DNA from: CAWGXZ01 sp963826695
Lineage (GTDB): Bacteria; Pseudomonadota; Gammaproteobacteria; Burkholderiales; Burkholderiaceae_C
Assembly (NCBI GenBank): GCA_963826695.1
Contig: CAWGXZ010000004.1
Location: forward strand, 1,054,001 to 1,118,000
Reading direction: 5' to 3'
Length of the DNA: 64,000 bases
How positions within the stretch are numbered: the first letter of the stretch is position 1; every line of letters begins with the position of its first letter. A program made the position numbers and the translations under genes. Below are positions 38,820-47,084 of this stretch, in pieces. The notes beneath the pieces are model-generated. The model worked only from the letters and a program-made list of their open reading frames with translations, ran no database searches and had not been told where the DNA came from.

Positions 38820-38850
38820 AAAAAAGCCGCCCGGTTGCCGGGGCGGCTTC
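38820..38850 (-). terminator. Terminator after the peroxiredoxin gene
   Basis: On the minus strand, AAGCCGCCC.../...GGGCGGCTT forms a strong hairpin followed by six T. It lies about 80 bases beyond the bcp stop and just before the PIN-PhoH gene, so those two genes are probably separate transcription units. Confidence 0.85.
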
Positions 38851-38928
38851 TGCGGTGTTGCTGCTCGTTGACAAGGCACCGGCGAATTATGCACAGGCCC
38901 CTGGCGCGGGGAGGCCGCGCCGGCGGCG

Positions 38929-39405
38929 TCAGGCAGCCTTCTTCAGCGTCTTGACGGCCGCGAGAACCTCGTCGATGTGGCCCACCACCTTCAGCCCGCG
39001 CCACTCGGCGCGCAGGATGCCGTCGCCGTCGATCAGGAAGGTGCTGCGCTCGATGCCCTTGACCTTCTTGCCGTACATGATCTTGTTCTTGACCACGCCG
39101 AACATGTGGCAGAGCTTTTCCTCGGTGTCGGCGATCAGCTCGTACGGCAGCTCGAGGTTCTGCTTGAACTTGTCGTGCGACGCCATGTTGTCACGCGACA
39201 CGCCGAAGACGACCGCGCCTGCGTTGACGAATTCCTGGTGGCTGTCGCGAAACTGCATGGCTTCCGTCGTGCAACCCGGCGTGTTGTCCTTCGGATAGAA
39301 GTACAGTACGACCGCCCGGCCCAGATAGGCATGCGGCGTGAACCGGATGCCGCCCGTCGCGAGCGCTTCAAACTCCGGAACAGGTTTATTGATGGCTGGC
39401 GTCAT
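38929..39405 (-). CDS. bcp: Thioredoxin-dependent peroxiredoxin (Bcp/PrxQ)
   Basis: Thiol peroxidase reducing hydroperoxides. It is 158 residues with the peroxidatic Cys in YPKDNTPGCTTEAMQFRD. The residue five positions later, where many PrxQ proteins carry the resolving Cys, is not Cys. Another Cys occurs in EEKLCHMFG, so the resolving mechanism may differ. The start at 39405 gives the family N-terminus. A TATAAT box lies upstream on the minus strand. Confidence 0.94.
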   Translation of the reverse strand: MTPAINKPVPEFEALATGGIRFTPHAYLGRAVVLYFYPKDNTPGCTTEAMQFRDSHQEFVNAGAVVFGVSRDNMASHDKFKQNLELPYELIADTEEKLCHMFGVVKNKIMYGKKVKGIERSTFLIDGDGILRAEWRGLKVVGHIDEVLAAVKTLKKAA

Positions 39406-39442
39406 GGGCTGCGAGGCGTGGTTGCACGGTTCCTAGCCCATG

Positions 39443-39470
39443 ATTATAAGCAGCCGGACCCCGCGCGCAG
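39443..39470 (-). promoter_or_regulatory. Candidate promoter for bcp
   Basis: On the minus strand, a perfect TATAAT (plus-strand 39443-39448) lies 16 bases after CTGCGC, about 38 bases upstream of the bcp ATG. The -10 is strong and the -35 weak. Confidence 0.5.
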
Positions 39471-39481
39471 CCGATACGGCC

Positions 39482-39853
39482 CTAGTCGAAGAGCAGCGCG
39501 GCGACCACCCGACGCCCTTCGCTCAGCAGCACGTTGTACGTGCGGCAGGCGGCCGGCGTGTCCATGGTCTCGATGCCGACGCGCTCGGCCATCAGCGTGC
39601 GCATGAGCCGCGGATGGGCAAAGCGCAGCCGCGTCCCGCTGCCGAAAACCACCAGTTCGGGCTCGAAGGCAAGCAGTTGCTCGAAGTCGCCCTCGCTGAG
39701 TACGTCAAAGGATTCGACGGGCCATGGCCGTACGTCGCCGGTCCAGGGCACCAGCAGATTGGTGGTGTATTCGGTGCCGTTGACGAGGACGCCCTCGGGG
39801 CCGTGGCGCGCAATCGCGTTGGTTCCGTCAATGCGATCGGCTTGCATCTTCAC
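39482..39853 (-). CDS. Mth938-like domain protein (DUF498)
   Basis: A 123-residue Mth938/NDUFAF3-like fold protein of unknown biochemical role. Conserved-looking features are the central strand LVVFGSGTRLRF and the C-terminal IETMDTPAACRTYNVLLSEGR. The start is the first of two close ATGs. It is divergent from alaA, a neighbourhood common in Betaproteobacteria. A TATAAT on the minus strand at 39894-39899 is a possible promoter, but no good -35 accompanies it. Confidence 0.82.
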   Translation of the reverse strand: MKMQADRIDGTNAIARHGPEGVLVNGTEYTTNLLVPWTGDVRPWPVESFDVLSEGDFEQLLAFEPELVVFGSGTRLRFAHPRLMRTLMAERVGIETMDTPAACRTYNVLLSEGRRVVAALLFD

Positions 39854-39960
39854 GGGTGTGGGGCGGTCGGGCCGCTGCTGGGGCGTCGGGTAAATTATAG
39901 GTTTGGGGTCGGCGCAAATCCCGCTGCTGCGGCACGACCGACCCGCCTTCTGGAGCTCCT

Positions 39961-41187
39961 TTGAAACCCATCGTCAAGTCGGGCAAGCTCGCCAACGTCT
40001 GCTACGACATCCGCGGCCCGGTGCTCGACAAGGCCCGCCAGATGGAGGAGGACGGCCACAAGATCATCAAGCTGAACATCGGCAATCTGGCGGTGTTCGG
40101 GCTCGAGCCGCCGGACGAGATCGTCCAGGACATGATCCGCAACCTGCCGCATACCGCCGGCTACACCGACAGCAAGGGCCTGTTCGCGCCGCGCAAGGCG
40201 GTGATGCACTACACCCAGCAGCAGGGCGTGGCCGGGGTCGAGATCGACGACGTGTATCTGGGCAACGGCGCTTCCGAGTTGATCGTGATGAGCATCAATG
40301 CGCTGCTCAACGACGGCGACGAGGTGCTGATCCCAGCGCCCGACTATCCGCTCTACACCGCCGCGGTGGCGCTCTCGGGTGGCACGGCGGTGCACTACCT
40401 CTGCGACGAAGGCTCCGGCTGGCTGCCCGACGTCGACGACATCCGCCGCAAGATCACGCCGAACACCAAGGCGCTGGTGGTCATCAATCCGAACAACCCG
40501 ACCGGGGCGCTCTATCCGCGCGAACTGCTGCTGCAGCTGGTCGAGGTGGCGCGCCAGCACCAGCTGATCGTCTTTGCCGACGAGATCTACGACAAGACGC
40601 TGTTCGACGGCGAAACGCACACCAGCATCGCGTCGCTTGCCGACGACGTGCTCTTCGTCACCTTCAACGGGCTGAGCAAGAACTACCGCTCGTGCGGCTA
40701 CCGCGCCGGCTGGATGGTCGTCTCGGGCGAAAAGCGCCATGCGGCCGACTACATCGAGGGGCTGAACATGCTGGCCTCGATGCGGCTGTGCTCGAACACG
40801 CCGGGCCAGCTGGCCATCCAGACTGCGCTCGGCGGCTATCAGAGCATTCAGGATCTGGTGGCGCCGAGCGGGCGCCTCTGCCGCCAGCGCGACATCGCCT
40901 ACCGCTTGCTCAACGACATTCCCGGGGTGAGCGTGGTCAAGCCGAAGGCGGCGCTCTACATGTTTCCGAAGCTCGATCCACGGATGTACCCGGTGGTCGA
41001 CGACCAGCAACTCGCCTACGAGTTGCTCGCCGAGGAAAAGGTGCTGATCGTCCAGGGAACCGGCTTCAACTGGCCGCAGCCCGACCACTTCCGACTCGTC
41101 TTCTTGCCGGGCGTCGACGACCTTGCCGAGGCGATCGGTCGCATCGCCCGTTTCCTCGACCACTACCGCAAGCGCCACTCGCAATGA
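39961..41187 (+). CDS. alaA: Glutamate-pyruvate aminotransferase AlaA
   Basis: PLP-dependent fold-type I aminotransferase of 408 residues. The N-terminal SGKLANVCYDIRGPVLDKA and TAGYTDSKGLFAPRKAV closely match AlaA (YfbQ). The PLP lysine is about residue 240 in NGLSKNYRSCGYRAGW. TTG 39961 is the start that matches homologues and has GGAG at 39952-39955. Its stop overlaps the hom start, consistent with a shared amino acid operon. Confidence 0.94.
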   Translation: MKPIVKSGKLANVCYDIRGPVLDKARQMEEDGHKIIKLNIGNLAVFGLEPPDEIVQDMIRNLPHTAGYTDSKGLFAPRKAVMHYTQQQGVAGVEIDDVYLGNGASELIVMSINALLNDGDEVLIPAPDYPLYTAAVALSGGTAVHYLCDEGSGWLPDVDDIRRKITPNTKALVVINPNNPTGALYPRELLLQLVEVARQHQLIVFADEIYDKTLFDGETHTSIASLADDVLFVTFNGLSKNYRSCGYRAGWMVVSGEKRHAADYIEGLNMLASMRLCSNTPGQLAIQTALGGYQSIQDLVAPSGRLCRQRDIAYRLLNDIPGVSVVKPKAALYMFPKLDPRMYPVVDDQQLAYELLAEEKVLIVQGTGFNWPQPDHFRLVFLPGVDDLAEAIGRIARFLDHYRKRHSQ

Positions 41188-42518
41188 TCTCTGCAACCAT
41201 GAAGCCGATCCAGGTCGGGCTGCTCGGCATCGGCACCGTCGGCGGCGGCGTCTTCGACGTGCTTCGCCGCAATCACGAGGAAATCCGCCGCCGGGCGGGT
41301 CGCGACATCGCCATCACGATGGTTGCCGACCTCGACGTCGCGCGTGCGCGATCGCTCGTCGGCGACCATGCGGAAGTCGTTGCCGACGCACGCGCGGTCA
41401 TCGCCAACCCCGAGATCGACATCGTCGTCGAGCTGATCGGCGGCTACGGCATCGCCCGCACCCTGGTGCTCGAAGCGATCGCCGCCGGCAAGCACGTGGT
41501 CACCGCCAACAAGGCGCTGCTGGCGGTGCACGGCACCGAGATCTTCGCGGCGGCGCGCGAGAAGGGTGTCGCAGTGGCTTTCGAGGCGGCGGTCGCTGGT
41601 GGCATCCCGATCATCAAGGCCTTGCGCGAGGGGCTGACCGCCAACCGCATCGAATGGATCGCCGGGATCATCAACGGCACGACCAATTTCATCCTTTCGG
41701 AAATGCGCGACAAGGGGCTCGACTTCGATGTCGTGCTGAAGGAAGCGCAGCGCCTGGGCTATGCCGAAGCCGATCCGACCTTCGACATCGAAGGTGTGGA
41801 TGCGGCGCACAAGGCAACGATCATGAGCGCCATCGCCTTCGGCATTCCGGTGCAGTTCGACAAGGCGCATGTCGAAGGCATTACCGGGCTGCAGGCGGCG
41901 GACATCGGCTACGCCGAGCAGCTCGGCTACCGCATCAAGCTGCTCGGCATCACCCGGCGCCGCGCGGCGGGGATCGAGCTGCGGGTGCATCCGACGCTGA
42001 TTCCGGCCAAGCGGCTGATCGCCAACGTCGAGGGCGCGATGAACGCCGTCATGGTCCACGCCGATGCCGTCGGCACCACGCTCTACTACGGCAAGGGTGC
42101 CGGCGCCGAGCCGACGGCGTCGGCGGTGATCGCCGACCTGGTCGACATCACCCGGCTGCACGCCGCCGACCCGCATCACCGTGTGCCGCACCTCGCCTTC
42201 CAGCCGGATTCGCTGGCCACGACGCCGATCGTGCCGATCGACGACGTCGTCACGTCCTACTACCTGCGGCTGCAGGTGGCCGACCAGACCGGCGTGCTGG
42301 CGCGGATCACCGGCCTGCTCGCCGACCACGGCATCTCGATCGACGCGCTGCTGCAGCGGCCGAACAGCCTGGCGCCTGCCGGGGAGAGCCATACCGACGT
42401 CATCATCCTGACGCACGACACGGCAGAAGGCCCGATGAACCAGGTGATCGCGCAGATGCAGGCGCTGCCGACGGTGCTGGCGCCGATCGTCCGGATCCGC
42501 AAGGAAGAGCTGGCCTGA
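41184..42518 (+). CDS. hom: Homoserine dehydrogenase
   Basis: Reduces aspartate semialdehyde to homoserine, the branch point to threonine and methionine. It is 444 residues with the NAD(P)-binding GLLGIGTVGGGV, the catalytic domain (GIINGTTNFIL; AQRLGYAEADPTFDIEG) and a C-terminal ACT domain (LRLQVADQTGVLARITGLL) that confers threonine feedback in the family. ATG 41184 overlaps the alaA stop (ATGA); ATG 41199 is an alternative. thrC, usually next, is displaced by a two-gene cassette. Confidence 0.97.
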   Translation: MISATMKPIQVGLLGIGTVGGGVFDVLRRNHEEIRRRAGRDIAITMVADLDVARARSLVGDHAEVVADARAVIANPEIDIVVELIGGYGIARTLVLEAIAAGKHVVTANKALLAVHGTEIFAAAREKGVAVAFEAAVAGGIPIIKALREGLTANRIEWIAGIINGTTNFILSEMRDKGLDFDVVLKEAQRLGYAEADPTFDIEGVDAAHKATIMSAIAFGIPVQFDKAHVEGITGLQAADIGYAEQLGYRIKLLGITRRRAAGIELRVHPTLIPAKRLIANVEGAMNAVMVHADAVGTTLYYGKGAGAEPTASAVIADLVDITRLHAADPHHRVPHLAFQPDSLATTPIVPIDDVVTSYYLRLQVADQTGVLARITGLLADHGISIDALLQRPNSLAPAGESHTDVIILTHDTAEGPMNQVIAQMQALPTVLAPIVRIRKEELA

Positions 42519-42543
42519 GGCCGGCCGCGTGCGAAGCAAGGTC

Positions 42544-43878
42544 ATGGCCGACACCGAACGCTTGACCGCTCTCCTGGATGATTTCTTCGGCATCCTCAAC
42601 AACGATCCCGGTCCGCTCGATCCGACGAGCTCGTACTACGTGCCGCACTTGCACGGTCGGGGTGCCGAGGACGTCGTCGAGTTGCTCGCGCGCACGCTGC
42701 GCAGTACGCAGGGCAGCGGTCTGTATTACTTCAGCGGCCAGCGCGGCACCGGCAAAACGACCGAGCTGAAGCGTCTGAGGACCCAGCTTAACGGCAATTC
42801 GCACTGCCGGGCAGTGATGGTCGACGCGCTCGAATACATCGGCGACAGCCATCCAATCGAGCTGATCGACTTGTTGCTCGTTGCCGCGATCGCCTTTGCC
42901 GACCACCTCGAAGACGAGCTGAAGCAGGACTTCCTGACCGAAGGCGTTGCCCAGCGCTTCGGCGTCTGGCTGCAGAGCGAGGTCGAGATCAGCGGCGCCA
43001 CTGCGTTCGGCGTCAGGGGTGAGTTCCGCAAGCGACAGCAGAGCGTGCTCGCGCGCATCCGCGACTTCGACCTGGCGCGCAAGGAGCGCTTCATCGCCGA
43101 GTGCCGAGACTTCCTTCGCGACCTGGGCGATGTCGTGCGCAAGCGCTGGCGCGTGCAAAAGGTGGTGCTGATCGTCGATTCGCTGGAGCGGCTCCGTGGT
43201 GTCGGCAACGCCGCCGACGAGATGTTCGACCGCGTCGTCCAGGTATTCGACGGCGGCCTCGACTCGCTGCGCCTGCCCGAAATGCAGGTCGTCTATTCGG
43301 TGCCGCCGTATCTGCCGTACCTGAGCAATGTGAAGGCGCGGGTGCCGGTGTACATGCTGGCGTCGGTGCGCGTCTGCGAGCCACCGCCCAAGGCGCGACG
43401 CCAGCCGCGCGCTGACGGACTCGACACCATGGCTCGCCTGGTCGAGAAGCGCTTCGCCCGCTGTCGCGAAGTGCTGACCCGCGGGGCGATCGACAGGCTG
43501 GTGCTGGCCTCGGGCGGCGACGTCCGCCAGCTGCTGCGACGCCTGCTGCTCGACGCGGTCAATGAAGCCTATTACGCGCTCGATCGCCTGCCGATCGGCG
43601 CCGAAGACGAGATCGTCGCGACCGTCATCGACCGGCACCGCATCGAGTTCGAGCAGATGGTCGTTCGCGAGGAGTACCCGCTGCTTGCGGCCATCGCCGA
43701 GCGCAACACGGTCGACCTGCCCAAGCGCAGTGATCTGCCGGTCGCCGCACGCTTCTTCGACATCCGTGCGGTGCTGAACTACCGCAACGGCACCGATTGG
43801 GTCGACCTCAATCCGCTGCTCTGGAAACTGATCGACGGCTGGTCGCCGCCGAGCCCGGATGCCGGCGCCGGCCGATGA
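42544..43878 (+). CDS. STAND/AAA-like P-loop ATPase of an accessory two-gene cassette
   Basis: A 444-residue protein of no named family that I can assign with certainty. Walker A is GQRGTGKTTEL (about 65-75), Walker B VVLIVDSLE (about 207-215), and a possible sensor region is VVYSVPPYLPY. The late block ASGGDVRQLLRRLLLDAV resembles the arginine/sensor-2 helix of STAND and Orc-like ATPases. There is no signal peptide or membrane segment. ATG 42544 has AAGG upstream; GTG 42529 is in frame too. It is 10-25 bases after hom and overlaps the TPR gene by 20 bases, so the two proteins probably work together. A signalling or defence NTPase is an inference. Confidence 0.7.
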   Translation: MADTERLTALLDDFFGILNNDPGPLDPTSSYYVPHLHGRGAEDVVELLARTLRSTQGSGLYYFSGQRGTGKTTELKRLRTQLNGNSHCRAVMVDALEYIGDSHPIELIDLLLVAAIAFADHLEDELKQDFLTEGVAQRFGVWLQSEVEISGATAFGVRGEFRKRQQSVLARIRDFDLARKERFIAECRDFLRDLGDVVRKRWRVQKVVLIVDSLERLRGVGNAADEMFDRVVQVFDGGLDSLRLPEMQVVYSVPPYLPYLSNVKARVPVYMLASVRVCEPPPKARRQPRADGLDTMARLVEKRFARCREVLTRGAIDRLVLASGGDVRQLLRRLLLDAVNEAYYALDRLPIGAEDEIVATVIDRHRIEFEQMVVREEYPLLAAIAERNTVDLPKRSDLPVAARFFDIRAVLNYRNGTDWVDLNPLLWKLIDGWSPPSPDAGAGR

Positions 43879-45610
43879 CGCTGCGCTCGACCGCGAGTGG
43901 CAGACGCTGCAGCGCAAGATCGGCAGGTCGCGCGGCTTCTGCTGGCTCGTCCTCTTCGTCGCCGACGAGCGCGCAGCGGCGCGGCTGAAGGAACGGCTGC
44001 GCGACAGCCTGCGCGCGAAGACTGCGCACCTCACGGTGATCGCGGTCGAAAGCCCGGCCGAACTGGCCGCCAAGTCGATCGGCGAAATCTTCGAATCCGC
44101 TGATCTGCCCGAACACCGCGAGGTCTGCGCGCCGTTCTGGCTCGAGGCAACCCGCGGCTTTGGCGACAGAGGCTGGGACGACGCGCGCCGCGAGTTGCTG
44201 ATGCGCCTGAACGAGCGGCGCAGCCGGCTGGAGGCCGAAGTGAGATGCCCCCTCATCGTGTTGCTGCCCGACGGCTGGCAACGCGAGGCGGCGAGCCTGG
44301 CGCCCGATCTCTGGCATGTGCGGATCCATTCGGCGGTGCTGCGGCCTGCGCCGGCCGCGCCCGACGACGGCGGAATGCCTTTCGCTGCCGAGCCGGCAGC
44401 CGATCGACCGGAGGCCGTTGCACCGCCGGAGAGCGCCGGAGGCGTTCCGCGCGAATTGGCGTACTGGAAGCGGCAGCTAAACGCGGTCGGCGCCGGGTCG
44501 TGGTGGAAGCGGGCCCTCAATGCATTGCGTGGAGCACCAGGTTCGGAGAGCCTTTCGCTGCGGGACGGTGTCGCCGCGGTCGATGCGCTGCTCGAGCGCT
44601 CTTTGCTCGTCGACGCACGCGAGGTTTCCGACGACTTGCTCGAGCGGGCGCGCGAACGGGTGGCGGCCGGCGGCGAGCAGTCGCTGCGGGAACTGGGGCT
44701 GGTGCTCCAAAGGGTCGGCAAGGTCGACAAGGCACAAGGACGGCTCGCCGCGGCCGCGCGGGCGTACGACGAGAGCCTCGAACTGTGCCGCCGGCTGCTG
44801 CGCGAGCACGGCGAAAGCCCGCAGGCATTGCGCGACCTGAGCGTTTCGCTGGAAAGGGTCGGCGATGCCGCCGAGGCCCAGGGAAGGCTCGACGCGGCCG
44901 CGCGGGCCTACGACGAGAGCCTCGAACTGTGCCGCCGGTTGCTGCGCGAGCACGGCGAAAGCCCGCCGGCGTTGCGCGACCTGAGCATTTCGCTGAACAA
45001 GGTCGGCGATGTCGCCGAGGCCCAGGGAAGGTTCGACGCGGCGGCGCGGGCCTACGACGAGAGTCTCGAACTGTGCCGCCGGCTGCTGCGCGAGCACGGC
45101 GAAAGCCCGCAGGCGTTGCGCGATCTGAGCGTTTCTCTGGACAAGGTCGGCGATGTCGCCAAGGCCCAGGGACGGCTCGACGCGGCCGCGCGGGCGTACG
45201 ACGAGAGCCTCGAACTGTGCCGCCGGCTGCTTCGCGAGCACGGCGAAAGCCCGCAAGCGTTAAGCGATCTCAGCGTTTCGCTGAACCGGGTCGGCAATGT
45301 CGCCGCGTCCCAGGGACGGCTCGACGCGGCAACTGCGGCCTACGGGGAGAGCTTGCAACTTGTCCGACGACTGGCGCAACAGCACGGGGAGACGCCGCGG
45401 GCGCTCGACCATCTCGCGGTAGGCCTGGAGCGCGTCGCCACTCTGGACGCAATCGATCCGCAGCGCCGCGCTGCAGCGGCAGACGAAGCGCTGCGCATCC
45501 GCAGGCGGCTTGTCAAGGCCTATCCCGGGCTCGACTACCATCAGTGGCGGCTCGAGGCGACGCAGCGCCTCGCCGACTCTCTGCAACCGACTTCATTTCC
45601 GAATCCGTGA
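43859..45610 (+). CDS. TPR-array protein, partner of the upstream ATPase
   Basis: A 583-residue protein. Residues 1-165 form a globular domain ending in LNERRSRLEAEVRCPLIVLL and LAPDLWHVRIHSAVL; from memory this pattern precedes TPR arrays in many STAND-associated proteins. An acidic/proline linker and a helical segment follow. Residues about 275-514 are five near-identical 48-residue TPR-type units (core AYDESLELCRRLLREHGESP), then one degenerate unit. No catalytic motif is recognisable. The start ATG 43859 lies inside the ATPase gene. The stop overlaps the thrC GTG (GTGA). Confidence 0.72.
   Translation: MPAPADDAALDREWQTLQRKIGRSRGFCWLVLFVADERAAARLKERLRDSLRAKTAHLTVIAVESPAELAAKSIGEIFESADLPEHREVCAPFWLEATRGFGDRGWDDARRELLMRLNERRSRLEAEVRCPLIVLLPDGWQREAASLAPDLWHVRIHSAVLRPAPAAPDDGGMPFAAEPAADRPEAVAPPESAGGVPRELAYWKRQLNAVGAGSWWKRALNALRGAPGSESLSLRDGVAAVDALLERSLLVDAREVSDDLLERARERVAAGGEQSLRELGLVLQRVGKVDKAQGRLAAAARAYDESLELCRRLLREHGESPQALRDLSVSLERVGDAAEAQGRLDAAARAYDESLELCRRLLREHGESPPALRDLSISLNKVGDVAEAQGRFDAAARAYDESLELCRRLLREHGESPQALRDLSVSLDKVGDVAKAQGRLDAAARAYDESLELCRRLLREHGESPQALSDLSVSLNRVGNVAASQGRLDAATAAYGESLQLVRRLAQQHGETPRALDHLAVGLERVATLDAIDPQRRAAAADEALRIRRRLVKAYPGLDYHQWRLEATQRLADSLQPTSFPNP
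44681..45400 (+). repeat. Five tandem 144-bp coding repeats (TPR units)
   Basis: Units begin at 44681, 44825, 44969, 45113 and 45257, each exactly 48 codons. Units 2-4 are nearly identical at DNA level over most of their length; units 1 and 5 are more diverged and a degenerate sixth follows to about 45540. The exact period and high identity indicate recent expansion by duplication or unequal crossing-over. Confidence 0.92.
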
Positions 45611-47028
45611 ACTACCTCAGCACCCGCGGCGACCCGACGCGTCGCCGCTTCTGCGACATCCTGCTCGAAGGGCTGGCGCCCGACGGCGGCCTGTACCTGC
45701 CGCAGCGCTATCCGCAGGTCGATGCGGCAACGCTCGAAAGCTGGCGTGGCCTCTCGTACGCCGAGCTTGCCTTTGCGATCCTCTCGCTCTACATCGACGA
45801 CATTCCGCCCGCCGACCTGCGCCGGATCGTCGACCGCACCTATTCGGAGGCCGTGTTCGGCACGCCGGAAATCACGCCGCTGAAGCCGTTGGACGACGGC
45901 ATCTGGCTGCAGGGCCTGTCCGAAGGGCCGACGCTCGCCTTCAAGGACCTGGCGATGCAGCTGCTCGGCGCGCTGTTCGAGTACGAACTCGGACGTCGCG
46001 GCGAAACGCTGAACATCCTCGGCGCCACTTCGGGCGATACCGGCAGCGCCGCCGAGTACGCGATGCGCAGCAAGGCGGGCATCCAGGTCTTCATGCTCAG
46101 CCCGCTCGGCCGGATGAGCCCGTTCCAGCAGGCGCAGATGTTCAGCCTGCCCGATGCCAACATCCACAACCTGGTCGTCGACGGCGTCTTCGACGACTGC
46201 CAGGACATCGTCAAGGCGGTGTCGAACGACCTCGAGTTCAAGCGGCGCCTGCGCATCGGCACGGTGAACTCGATCAACTGGGCGCGGCTGCTGGCGCAGG
46301 TGGTCTATTACTTCGCCGGCTGGCTGCGCGTGACGCGCACGCCGGGTGCGCAGGTCAGCTTTGCCGTGCCGTCGGGCAACTTCGGCAACATCTGCGCCGG
46401 CCACGTGGCGCGGATGATGGGCTTGCCGATTCGTCGGCTGGTGCTTGCGACCAACGAAAACAACGTCCTCGACGAGTTCTTCCGCACCGGCGTCTACCGG
46501 GTGCGCAGCAGTGCCGAAACGCTCGAGACATCGAGCCCGTCGATGGATATTTCGAAGGCGTCGAACTTCGAGCGCTTCGTCTTCGACCTGCTGGGCCGCG
46601 ATGCGGCGCGGACCCGCCAGCTGTTCGGCGACGAACTGGCCTTGCGCGGCGCCTTCACCTTGCCGCCGCCGGAGTGCGCGCGCATCGCCGAGTTCGGCTT
46701 CGTTTCCGGACACAGCACGCATGACGATCGGCTGGCGACCATCCGCGACGCCTGGCACCGCTGCGGCACGATGATCGACACCCACACCGCCGACGGCCTG
46801 AAGGTGGCGCGCCAGCATCGCGAGCCGGGTGTGCCGATGATCGTGCTGGAGACGGCGCAGCCGGCGAAGTTCGCCGCGACGATCGTCGAAGCGACGGGAC
46901 GCGAGCCGGACATGCCGGTGGCGCTGCGCGGGCTCGAATCGCTGCCGCGGCGTTTCGAGCAGCTGCCCGCCGATGTGGCCGCGGTCAAGTCGTACCTGGC
47001 GACGCATGGCGAGTTCAGCGCCACCTGA
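45607..47028 (+). CDS. thrC: Threonine synthase
   Basis: PLP enzyme converting O-phosphohomoserine to threonine. It is 473 residues with the N-terminal MNYLSTRGDP, PLP lysine Lys113 in GPTLAFKDLAMQ, GATSGDTGSAAEYA and VPSGNFGNICAGHVA. GTG 45607 gives the canonical N-terminus and overlaps the preceding TPR gene by four bases. Its translation is therefore coupled to the accessory cassette rather than directly to hom. Confidence 0.97.
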   Translation: MNYLSTRGDPTRRRFCDILLEGLAPDGGLYLPQRYPQVDAATLESWRGLSYAELAFAILSLYIDDIPPADLRRIVDRTYSEAVFGTPEITPLKPLDDGIWLQGLSEGPTLAFKDLAMQLLGALFEYELGRRGETLNILGATSGDTGSAAEYAMRSKAGIQVFMLSPLGRMSPFQQAQMFSLPDANIHNLVVDGVFDDCQDIVKAVSNDLEFKRRLRIGTVNSINWARLLAQVVYYFAGWLRVTRTPGAQVSFAVPSGNFGNICAGHVARMMGLPIRRLVLATNENNVLDEFFRTGVYRVRSSAETLETSSPSMDISKASNFERFVFDLLGRDAARTRQLFGDELALRGAFTLPPPECARIAEFGFVSGHSTHDDRLATIRDAWHRCGTMIDTHTADGLKVARQHREPGVPMIVLETAQPAKFAATIVEATGREPDMPVALRGLESLPRRFEQLPADVAAVKSYLATHGEFSAT

Positions 47029-47084
47029 CGTGCGCCACGAGCACGGCCAAACTACCCGGAAGCATCCTGCGATGCCCTGCGGCC

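Noticed and set aside
42544..43878. Calling the cassette ATPase an Orc1/Cdc6 or DnaA-type initiator
   Set aside because: The Walker and sensor-like blocks are general to STAND/AAA ATPases, and no DNA-binding winged helix is apparent.
44681..45400. Possible CRISPR-like direct repeats
   Set aside because: The period is 144 bp with no unique spacers, and the repeats are in-frame codons of a TPR protein.
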